From the NCBI GenBank assembly GCA_010015675.1, contig ML976992.1, forward strand, positions 307,542-371,541: DNA of 64,000 nt, written 5' to 3'. Positions 45,288-53,926 of the stretch are shown here, one piece after another. The translations under genes were made by a program, and so were the position numbers. Below the pieces are notes generated by a model. That model saw nothing but the letters and a program-made list of their open reading frames with translations. It was not told the origin of the DNA and did not search any database. Position 1 is the first letter of the stretch. The number at the start of each line of letters is the position of its first letter. The stretch is from Byssothecium circinans (taxonomy: Eukaryota > Ascomycota > Dothideomycetes > Pleosporales > Massarinaceae).

Positions 45288-45897
45288 TCACCAGTTCATC
45301 TTCAGCTTCGTCTCCATCTCGGTATGGAAGTTGGGCACTTCGCGGAGCTCGTTGCCTGCATCATTGTCAGCTCCATGGTTCCCAACGTCGACATTGTCTC
45401 CTCTCATTCCCATTGTGACTTACCAACAAACACATCCTCCCACCCAATCTCACAATCCCGTCCCTCAAGAATGTCCTTGTGAACACCGCTCGATCCACCC
45501 AAGACAGCCGGCCTCCACTCACCTGCCGCCGCAATCTTGATCTCCATGCCCCTCCGAATTGGCTCTGCGATACCAAACTGACGCCTCAGCATCTCCATCT
45601 TCATGCGGTCTTGCGTCTCGCGCCATTGTACGAGACGGGTCTCTAACGGATGTGCAGATTGGAGTTTGGGTGTCTTGCTTGATGACCTTACGGTGGCGGG
45701 TGTGGAGGTTTCGGCGAGGCGCGAACGTAGAGTGTCGTGGACGCCGGGCGCGGACGGCGCTGAGGTCTCCGGGGAGAGATGTGTGGGGTGGGCTTTTTGG
45801 GGTACGAAACGGAGAGACTGCTTGTTATGAGCATGGGGATTTTGAATGCGGAAGACTGTGATGATAGTCTTATAAAGGTAGTAGAATAGCTTACCAT
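45288..45897 (-). CDS. UMP1: UMP1, proteasome maturation factor (POMP)
   Basis: Coding exons 45897..45895, 45817..45424 and 45355..45288 give 154 residues, the usual fungal size. The first coding exon is just the ATG, followed directly by GTAAGC; after a 77-nt intron the frame resumes with SLRFVPQKAHP. The second intron (68 nt) joins WEDVFVG to NELREVPNFHTEME. Family hallmarks: APSAPGVHDTLRSRL near the N-terminus, HPLETRLVQW, MLRRQFGIAEPIRRGMEIKI, GEWRPAVLGG, DILEGRD and the end KMNW. Ump1 binds 20S half-proteasomes, coordinates beta-subunit processing and becomes the first substrate of the mature particle. Confidence 0.95.
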
Positions 45898-46077
45898 GAT
45901 GGGGAGAGTGTGTATTGCTTGGTGGAAAGTAAAGGGTCGCCGGGATCTTTCAGAGATCTGGAACTTTATGTTGAATCAGATGGAGGTACTCTCGTGGGAT
46001 GGAGATGGTGGTGGAGCTGTTGTCGGAGCTCTGGGCTAGCTAGGCTGCTGGTGACGCGCGGGCTAGCGTTGGCGCTG

Positions 46078-46082
46078 ATTGG
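46078..46082 (-). promoter_or_regulatory. CCAAT box upstream of UMP1
   Basis: CGCCAATCAGC on the minus strand, ~180 nt before the UMP1 start codon, matches the fungal CCAAT-binding-complex core. No Rpn4-type element (GGTGGCAAA) was seen nearby. Occurrence by chance cannot be excluded. The rest of 45898-46222 shows nothing further. Confidence 0.35.
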
Positions 46083-46222
46083 CGAGCTTATGTGAGCGGA
46101 CCACATGCGACTCAAGGTTTACAATACCTTTAAAGACCCGGAAAGAACAGAGCTGGATGAAAACGGTAAGATGGGCGTTTTGCTAAAAGTTGAGTGTGGT
46201 CAAAAGATCTTCGTTCTCTATT

Positions 46223-47360
46223 CTAAACGGACACAACGCTGCTCAGTGGTACATCCCATAGGAAGGCCGCGACAACCATGCTCCCAATGCTCACCATAGT
46301 GGCCATGAGTAAGTTGACTGCATTATTGTCAAGAATGTCATGGCCAACCGCAACTTTCCTACTCTCATGCTGGCCATCAGCCACTGCAACTCCGCTTGCC
46401 CCAGCCTTCTGCATAGCCTGGGAAGCCTTGACTAAATCATCTACGGCCGAAGATTTGCCAATCGCACCCTTCCCGTCTTCATGGCTGCTCAATTTGCTCC
46501 GCAAATCTGCCGTTGGCTTGTAGCGCAGCGGATGGGAATGGATCAAAACCTTCCTGCCACCATCTCCCTCCACGACCTTCCCCGAGTGCACGTCGATCAC
46601 GCTTGCTTGTAGGAGCGCGCCCAGATATGAGTCTAGCAGCGACCCAAAAAGTCCAGCGATGGTTATACCCTGCGTATAAGCGATCTTCTCCCGCAGACTC
46701 CATTCCTTACAGAACGGCAAAAGTAGTGTTGACGTAGCCGCGATGATGAACGCTCCCAGCAAGCCCGCACCAAGACCCGTCAATGTGACTCCTCCGTTGG
46801 TACCAGGTGGAACGACGCGCCATGGGGCCGTGACAAGACGGGGCTTTGATTTTGCGAGAATACCGAGCTCTGAGGAGAAAGTATCGGCAGCTACTGCTGC
46901 GTAGTTGGCCACAATACCCACAACCAACACATCGTTACCCCGCGACCAGCACAAATCTTCCTTGAAGTATGTTCCATCATTCTTGAGTTGCCATGTATAG
47001 AGGAGAATCAGCACGGAAGCTGCCAACGAGTTCGCGAGTACTTGAATGTGGTTTCGAGGTCCTTCGCCGCCGGATGCTCCAGTTGCGGACTGCGTGAGCT
47101 TCGCTTTGATGTCATGTTTCACCTTTTTACTATTAGACTTGTTACCGTAATGCTAATCTATAAAGAAGGCTTACCTTGGTCACAGCTATGCCACACAAGA
47201 AGAAGACAGCTAGGAGTGTGAAGCAGACGCTCCATGGATGGATAGCGTGCACAATGGCGGTGACAAAGGCGGTAAAAATGCCGAGCGGTGTGAGAGATTT
47301 GCGGGACCATGCCCGATACACAAGCGCCGCAATTGCTGGTACTGCTATTATCGGCTTCAT
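46223..47360 (-). CDS. TMEM19/VTE6-family (DUF92) membrane protein
   Basis: Exons 47360..47175 and 47122..46223 (52-nt intron, GTAAGC donor, AAAAAG acceptor, phase 0) encode 361 residues. Several membrane segments are visible: PIIAVPAIAALVYRAW, GIFTAFVTAIVHAIHPWSVC, SLAASVLILLYTW, LLGAFIIAATSTLLLPF and MVSIGSMVVAAFLW. The hallmark block GIVANYAAVAADTFSSELG followed by KPRLVTAPWRVVPPGTNGGV identifies the family, which includes plant VTE6 (phytyl-phosphate kinase) and animal TMEM19. A fungal substrate is not established. A charged insertion of ~80 residues precedes the last helix. Confidence 0.92.
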
Positions 47361-47526
47361 TGTATTTCTCGCTCGAAGAATTGGAGTGAAGAAATAATGT
47401 TGAGAGGTGCGACTATGAGCTCATCGATGATCAGGCACCTATCGTTCTTGGCAGCCGCCTAATTACTTCGAACCAATCATCACAAGGTTCAATAGTCGAC
47501 ACATTGTTGTCTTGCCTTGCTATAAA

Positions 47527-48384
47527 ATGGCCACTTTCTCGGATGGGACGCCTGTGCCGATGGACGGGAAGTTTCATGTCGATCCATCTTGTCCACAGTC
47601 AAGAGTGAGATACCTTGAGCCATGGCAACCTCCTGGGGTATCAGAAGTACTGTCTGGCGGCAACACAGCACACCTGGGCTTACTCCCCGATGGAACGATT
47701 CTCAAATTTGTTTGGGATAGAGACGATCCCTGGGCGATGAAGGGCCTGGACATCGAGCATCACATCCTTACAGCGTTGGGAAGCCACAAAAGACTCGTCA
47801 GGTACTTCGGTCGTCACGAATATGGCCTTCGGCTCCAATTTGAGGTCAACGGCGATGTTCGCCGCTACTTTTCTAAAATGGACTCTACAACCATTTCCAT
47901 TCAGCAACGGGAGAAATGGGTATATCAAGCAGCAGAGAGCATTGCGTTTATCCACTCAAAAGGCGTCATCCACTGCGACATTCACCCTAACAACTTTCTT
48001 CTCGATGGCGAGCTTAACCTTCGACTCTGCGACTTTGCTGGATCCCTGTTTGGCGAACTAGATGGAAAGGCTATGGAAAGCACGCCCTTCTTTCTTCCAA
48101 GAGATCCCCTCTCTACACCAAATACAAAGTCAGACCTTTTCGCATTGGGTTCCGTTATGTATTTCATCATAGCTGGCCGTGAGTCATACGCTGGCTTGCC
48201 AGACGACGAAATAACCGCCCGCTTCACTCGAGGGGAGTTTCCAGATGTGGTTGAGTTTGGATGCGGCCCGACTATTACTGGTTGTTGGACTGGGAAATAC
48301 GATAGTGCTCAAGAGGTGGTAACAAGTCTCTCAGGACAAGCTACTGGGGATGATTTGGAAGTGTCGAAGATTCCCACTACATGA
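47527..48384 (+). CDS. Fungal accessory protein kinase-like protein with HCD and DFA motifs
   Basis: 285 residues, single exon, from ATG 47527. A VAIK-like Lys60 (TILKFVW), catalytic loop HCD at 149-151 followed by IHPNNFLLD, and DFA at 169-171 (LCDFAGSLFG) replace the usual HRD and DFG. The key Asp, Asn and Asp residues are kept, so catalysis is possible. SDLFALGSVMYFIIAG matches subdomain IX, and the end GEFPDVVEFGCGPTITGCWT is typical of a Pezizomycotina-specific kinase group often found next to accessory or stress genes. The domain is short, without regulatory extensions. Targets unknown. TATAAA directly precedes the ATG, so a short or absent leader, or an upstream start, should be considered. 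Confidence 0.82.
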   Translation: MATFSDGTPVPMDGKFHVDPSCPQSRVRYLEPWQPPGVSEVLSGGNTAHLGLLPDGTILKFVWDRDDPWAMKGLDIEHHILTALGSHKRLVRYFGRHEYGLRLQFEVNGDVRRYFSKMDSTTISIQQREKWVYQAAESIAFIHSKGVIHCDIHPNNFLLDGELNLRLCDFAGSLFGELDGKAMESTPFFLPRDPLSTPNTKSDLFALGSVMYFIIAGRESYAGLPDDEITARFTRGEFPDVVEFGCGPTITGCWTGKYDSAQEVVTSLSGQATGDDLEVSKIPTT

Positions 48385-49146
48385 AGGTGACTCCGATTCA
48401 GCGTGGCCGCTTGGGAGGATGAGGGTCGATGATGTCCAGTGCCTATCTCTCCATATCTACTTCATCGTCTGGTAAGAAGGTATGATGACTATCACCTTTA
48501 TTTCATGCGATTTTTGCGACTGGAGCTGGCCTCCAAAGCCACACGTCATCTACGGCTATCCAAGTGGACAAGATGGTCGCCCTTTGCCGCTGTGAGGCAC
48601 ATATAAATCTCTCCACTAAACTTATTTGGGTATGCTGAGCGGAAGCTGGACCGTGCACTTCTTTCGCCGATCCTCATTTCCCTCGCTTACCGTAGCGCGC
48701 AAATTCAATTCGTTAACATGGGGCGAAAATGAAGATGCGACCATTTTCAAGCCAACATCCTTTTTTCAACATGGTCTCAGCATATAGTGACGTATGCCGA
48801 CGTAATGCTACATGGTTGAAACAGAGCTTTGAGCAGAATATGGTCGTATCTTGGTTTTACTAAACTAGTCACCGCCCCTACGGTAATCGATCATCTCTCA
48901 ATCGATCGTGTGTAGGATCTTGCGTCTGTTAGCCTTGAAAGCTGTGGATCTACTCCTCAGCCTCCTTCACGCTGAGCTGTCCCAAATAGGTAACGGTAGG
49001 TTTGAACAAAGGTAGGGTATAAGATGCTGCTCGCAGTCCTTGAGAAGAGTTGCCGTTGTACAGTCTGAGTGTTCTTCAGGCAATATCTATCACATCTATC
49101 GTATCTTTTCTTTTTTTTTCAGTCATAAATCTTTGCTCAATTCAAC
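48385..49146. other. Intergenic region, probable promoter and 5' UTR intron of the MFS gene
   Basis: A strong acceptor-like tract (nine T then CAG) lies ~25 nt before the MFS start codon, suggesting a spliced 5' UTR. Nothing else seen. Confidence 0.45.
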
Positions 49147-51285
49147 ATGGCTTACATGCTGTTCAAATACATCCGACGCAAGTTCAGAGAAAGCAAGGAG
49201 AGCGAGCAAACTCTAGCTACCTCAGATGACAGCCACCTGATTCCCGACATTGACCCTTCGAAGTGCGAACGGCAAGAGACGTTAGCCGGACGCAATGCAA
49301 GCAATACACACTTCGTCAATCCCGTATCGGCGGAAACCCAAGAGGAGCACCGTAGGGTGAAACAAGAGCAAAGGCAGTCGACGAAGCATCGATGGAAGCT
49401 CATCATCGGCTTATTACTACCGAACTTCCTCGCATCAATCGATGTCACCATTGTGGCTCCTGCGATCCCTCAGATCTCATCACACTTTAGTATAGCTGTC
49501 CTTGTCGCTTTCACGAGTACAAGCTGACAATGTTAGATCACTTGAGTGGATCCTTCAATTGGATTGTAGCAGCCTACACTCTCACATTTACGACATTCGT
49601 TCCGGCATCCGGCCAGCTCGCTGACATCTACGGTCGCCACTTTGCGCTCCAGTTCCAGACGTTCTGGATTCTGGTCGGCAGCGTTCTTTGTGCAGCTGCT
49701 CAGACCTGGACGATGCTTCTCTTCGGAAGGGCAATTCAGGGCTTGGGTGCTGCTGGAATCATGAATCTGACGCGTATCATTCTCTCCGATGGCGTCAGTC
49801 TGGCTGATAACTCCATTAACAATACTGTCTTCTCATTGATCAATGGTGTCAGGTGAGCTACCCTTTAGTTGAGTCGACACATAAAGAACTAAGCTAACTT
49901 TGGTAAATAGCTATGCTGTAGGCCCAGTCATCGGCGGGTACCTAACAGCTGCCAATTGGCGCTACTGCTTCGTCGTCCCGATCCCTATCGCCGTCACCTC
50001 CCACCTTTTGATCTTCTTCCTTATGCGCAAAGATCTCGTCGAGGGCCATGCATCTCTCAAAGCCAGCGACTCACGCCGAACGGGATACATAAGTGGACTT
50101 GGCAATATCGATTGGGTCGGGATGACAACTTTTGTCTTCGGTGTCGGACTCATCATCTTGGCCGTGCAATGGGGCGGAACAGCATACTCCTGGGATTCGG
50201 TTGCCGTCGTTGTCCCCTTCGTGGTCGGTGGCGTGCTTTTTATCCTATTCTTCCTCAACGAATATCTCCTCGGCCCAGGACGTCTCATGAACAGGATCTT
50301 CTCGAACCAGGTGCCTATGATCCCCTCGACCATCTTCAGAAAGAAGGATACATCTTTGCTTATGGCGATCAACTTTGCTGCCGGGATGTCGCTCGTTTCC
50401 GCTTTCTACTTCGTTTCGTACTATTGGCAACTCGCAGAGGGCTACTCGTCCTCCAAGTCCGGTATCCAGCTCCTCTACTACACCCCTGGCCTCGGCGTCG
50501 GTGTCTACGGCGCAATGTTTCTGTGCAACGTATGGCCTAAGCAAACCTTTCACCCTCTTTTTTGGGGATCCATTATCGAAACCGTCGGTCTCAGCCTTTT
50601 AACATGGGCGATCTCTTCGCGGCAGAAAACGCTCGTCAATGTTTTTCTCGCGGTTGCGGGTGCGGGGACGGGACTCAGGTTCATGCCTATCGTTCTTCAT
50701 GCAGCTGGGATCTGGCCAAAACGCATCGCTGCTGTTCAGAGTGTACTGAGCTTTACTCTCCCCCTGGGTGAGACTATTGGTATCTCGATGATGGGCTCGG
50801 TTTTTAGCAATAAGTACTCGCAAGCGCTCGTCTCCCTCGCTCGATCTAATGGTCTGGATCCCTCTTCTTCCACTGGTCCTAGTAATCTCAACGCCCTGGA
50901 TAACCTCCCGCCAGCACAACAGGAAGCCGTGCGTCGTGCTGCGTCCGACGCCGTTATGTGGGCTTTCATTTCCATCCTTCCGTTTATGGCTCTCAGTATC
51001 GTGGCCGCGGCCTTCTTGGGAAATATTTGGATTGGGACGCCTAGGAAACTAGCAGATGACGGAAGTGTAAAGAGAGAGGGAAAGAATGGAATGGTGATGA
51101 GCGTGCCCTACTTGTACGCGTTGTTCACGGGTAGTGTTAGGAAGCATAGAAAGGAAGTCGATACGGTTGTGGAGCAGTCGGAGGCGGAGGCGGAGAGGGA
51201 GAAGGGTCAAGGCGTGGTGCCGGATGAGGAGGTTGCAGATTTGAGGCTAGCGCAGAGGGCGCACATGCAGGATCGTAGGGAGTAG
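49147..51285 (+). CDS. Major facilitator superfamily transporter, DHA2-like, 14 TM type
   Basis: Exons 49147..49489, 49537..49852 and 49911..51285 (introns 47 and 58 nt, branches CTGAC and GCTAAC) encode 677 residues. After a ~100-residue hydrophilic N-terminus, TM1 carries LLLPNFLASIDVTIVAPAIP, the DHA2 motif D1; GQLADIYGRH is motif A; FGRAIQGLGAAGI motif B; YAVGPVIGGYL motif C. About 14 membrane segments are expected. The final ~75 residues are charged and cytosolic. The family includes drug:H+ antiporters and fungal toxin or siderophore exporters; without a neighbouring biosynthetic cluster the substrate is open. Confidence 0.92.
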
Positions 51286-51588
51286 AGAGAGTTATATATG
51301 AGAAGCTCATTTCCTTTGTTGTTAACATAGACATTGGCACTTTCTCTTCATATCACATCGTACTACTCCTCAAACCGTGACAGAACCATGTCGACCAACT
51401 GATGAAGCTGACCACGGCTTCAACTCGATTAAATACAGCGCGTTCGTATAGATGTGCGCCCATCTCGTACATGTTCTTCCATTCTAATTCCCCGTCCTAC
51501 TCACACCCATCTCATCCACCTCCCTCGCCCTCTGCCCCTCGTAAGTCACCTGTTGCAAAACCTGCACATCCGTCTGCGCCTTCTGTGC
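51286..51588. other. Intergenic region with a conserved C-terminal coding extension of the next gene
   Basis: 51588-51484 on the minus strand continues the frame of the SVIP-like gene beyond its TAG and aligns with the C-terminus of its neighbour; see the findings. The rest is 3' flank. Confidence 0.5.
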
Positions 51589-52090
51589 CTAAAGTTTTGC
51601 CCCCAACACGTCATTCTGCTGAGGCTGAGCCTCTGCGCGAGCCTGCCATACGGTCAGCATATACACTATACACAGACTCTACAGCGCGAGTTCAACGTAC
51701 CTCTGCAGCCTTAGCAGCCATCTCCCTCGGTTTCCCCACCTCTACCACCGCCTCAGCCCCAACCCCGCCGTTCTCATCCTCGCCTTTGCCCAAATTCTTC
51801 ACCTTGCCCTGCGTCTCCGTCTCCGCTTTCACATCCTCCAACTCCTCCTTAGCCGGCCTATCCCCATCCCTCACATTCTTGCCCCTCCCTCTCGCAAGAC
51901 CAAAACTCGTCGTCGTAGATACAGGTACTGGCGCGGACGCAGATGCTAACGTCCTCCCCTCGCTCTGCTTCGCGGTCGGCACGGTCGCAGTTTGTGGGCG
52001 GCGCGCGGCGAGGTCAATGGTGACTTTGCGGGGGTTTGGGTCTTCGTTAGTTTCGACCGCGGGGCAGAGTTTTGCGAGGGTGTTGCCCAT
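51589..52090 (-). CDS. SVIP-like N-myristoylated VIM-motif protein, copy A
   Basis: Exons 52090..51701 and 51642..51589 (58-nt intron, GTACGT donor, GCTGACC branch, GGCAG acceptor) encode 147 residues. MGNTLAKLC is a typical N-myristoylation start with a palmitoylatable Cys9. Across the splice junction the protein reads REMAAKAAEAR (Arg122-Arg132), matching the p97/Cdc48-interacting VIM consensus R-x5-A-A-x2-R, as in animal SVIP, which is also myristoylated. The middle is disordered and charged. The reading frame ends at TAG 51591-51589 after QQNDVLGAKL, but the next 35 codons resemble the C-terminus of copy B, so the end may be truncated or alternatively spliced. Likely role: membrane-tethered modulator of Cdc48 in ER-associated degradation, inferred from the motif pair. 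Confidence 0.75.
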
Positions 52091-52737
52091 TTTGGATGGC
52101 GTTGGTAGGCGGCAGAGGTGGGACGGGCGGCACGGGTGTTGTTGTTAGGTGCGGGACGAGAGGTGTTGGTGTGATGGGTATTTGCGTGATTGTGATTGTG
52201 CGGGGTTGCAGGCTAGGAGGGAACGTTGTTGGTGATGTATTAGTGGCTGTGAGCGAAGAAAAGGGTGTTTGAGGGCCCGGGGATCTAGTTGTGTTGATTG
52301 AACGGTGGTTGCTAGGCGGACGGCGGGCAGTGATTGCTACCACATCACGAATCAGAGTGTGAGGTAAGTCATTGGAAGGAGACGGATTTGAAATGACGAT
52401 GAAGGGGAAGTTGATAAATGAGAACTTCCGCCCTAGATCAGGCCCACGCTCCCGATCGCCAGCTTCTTCAATGATAAAGCTTCAAAACCCAACTCCTACC
52501 CACGCAAATGCGCCAAACCGTATCTTCCTTCAGTGACATGGTAACTCGCATATGGCACAGAGTAAATCGTGCCTTATGTCCCTCTCTTGACTCCTCAACC
52601 ATATACAAATCTAGAACATGCACTCCTCGCCAAAGCAGCGTATAAATGACCGACAACCCCCCAAGGATCGAGCATATGGAAAAGTATCAAGCGTTTGATA
52701 CCGTATAGCAGGTGACGGCCAGGTGGCATCATTCCCG
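52091..52737. other. Intergenic region between the two SVIP-like genes
   Basis: Upstream region of copy A, GT-rich on the plus strand near 52100-52220. No separate gene. Confidence 0.45.
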
Positions 52738-53185
52738 TTAATTGTAGGTTCGCAAATCGTTGGCGGCATCTGCCTCCCGCTGCGCTCGGTTCTCGTCGGC
52801 GGCTTGTTGCAGTGTCTGGTTCCTGGTCTGCTTCTTCTGCTCCTCCAGCTTTTTCGCTAGATCACCTGTGACGGGTTTGTTCGCGCGAGCCTATTGGCAT
52901 TCATCGTCAGCTCTATTCCTCTCCACGTTATGACGGTCATTTGCCTCCAGATTCACGAACCTCTGCTGCCGCTGCGGCCGCCACTCTTGGGTCATCGCTG
53001 CCACTACTTCCTCCTACTGTGCGCGCCGGCCCTCCGACTTTGGGTGGCTTCTTCGTACTACTATTATCGTTTGCGACGTGTGCCGGGATCGATGCTCTCG
53101 TTGTGGGTGCTGGGGCTGAGCCCAAGGTCCGTCCAGTACCCTGGAAGTTGTCGTCTTTTGACTGCTTCCCACAGAGGTTGCCCAT
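52738..53185 (-). CDS. SVIP-like N-myristoylated VIM-motif protein, copy B
   Basis: Exons 53185..52961 and 52890..52738 (70-nt intron, GTTCGT donor, CAATAG acceptor, phase 0) encode 125 residues. MGNLCGKQSK is a myristoylation-type start with a neighbouring Cys5. The VIM motif RVAAAAAAEAR (Arg67-Arg77) is split by the intron after its Glu, exactly as in copy A. The second exon continues with GDLAKKLEEQKKQTRNQTLQ and ENRAQREADAANDLRTYN, a probable helix. The linker between lipid anchor and VIM is Gly/Ser/Pro-rich. It lies 647 nt upstream of copy A in the same orientation, consistent with tandem duplication followed by strong divergence. Role inferred: recruitment of Cdc48/p97 to membranes. Confidence 0.8.
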
Positions 53186-53926
53186 TGGTGTGGTGTATTA
53201 TATGTTGAAGACGGAATGATGATGTCGGGTTAGACGGCGAGCGGGCGAGCGGCGGAGGTGTCTACTCAGTCACTGTAAGTAGTGGGGGGGGGGCTGCGCA
53301 CGGAGGCTGGATGGTTGCCGTGTGCCGTTGAAAGCTGCCAAGCGCTTAGTTTCATGGACGATGGGATTGGAGGCATGGCGAGCGATGCTGTATACAAGCA
53401 TCATGGAAAGACGATATGTTTGCTAGCAGCGAAAGGAACGACAGAGATACGTCTGTGAGACAGAGGACGAAGGCGGCGTGTTTCTGGGGTGGTGAAACAC
53501 TGAACCAATGGGAGGTGATGAATTTGACGACTGACTAAGGACAAGAACGGCATCGTCACAGGTGCGGGCGATTGCTCTCTTTCACCCGCGAACGCTGGCT
53601 TTTGCGCCCACGAGCTCTTTCGACGTTATTTACATACCGGAGAGTATATCTCTCAGATGAGAAGGTAGGAGTGAGCGTTTGCTGTGCTCCATCGTGCGTA
53701 CCGTTCTCGCTCCCTCTACCACTCTTCGCAGTAAACAGGGCAACAACGGCTGGGAAAGAAGAAAAGCAACTCGGATGAAGACAAACCCTCGTCGACCTGT
53801 CTCTCTGCAAGGTGAAGCCTGTCTCTCACATCTGTAGACAGTGTGTCCATCCTAGTCTGCGTGTGAAGTTACGGCCTGTGTTGTGTTGTGGACGTGAATA
53901 CAGACGCCATACAAAATGTGAGTACC
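53186..53926. other. Intergenic region between divergent genes
   Basis: Shared upstream region of SVIP-like copy B (-) and the C2H2 factor (+). It contains a G10 run at 53284-53293. A GTGAGT donor-like site near 53918 may belong to a 5' UTR intron of the C2H2 gene. Confidence 0.45.

Noticed and set aside
51402..52148. 248-codon plus-strand open frame
   Set aside because: Antisense to SVIP-like copy A; Ser/Pro-rich shadow sequence with no family resemblance.
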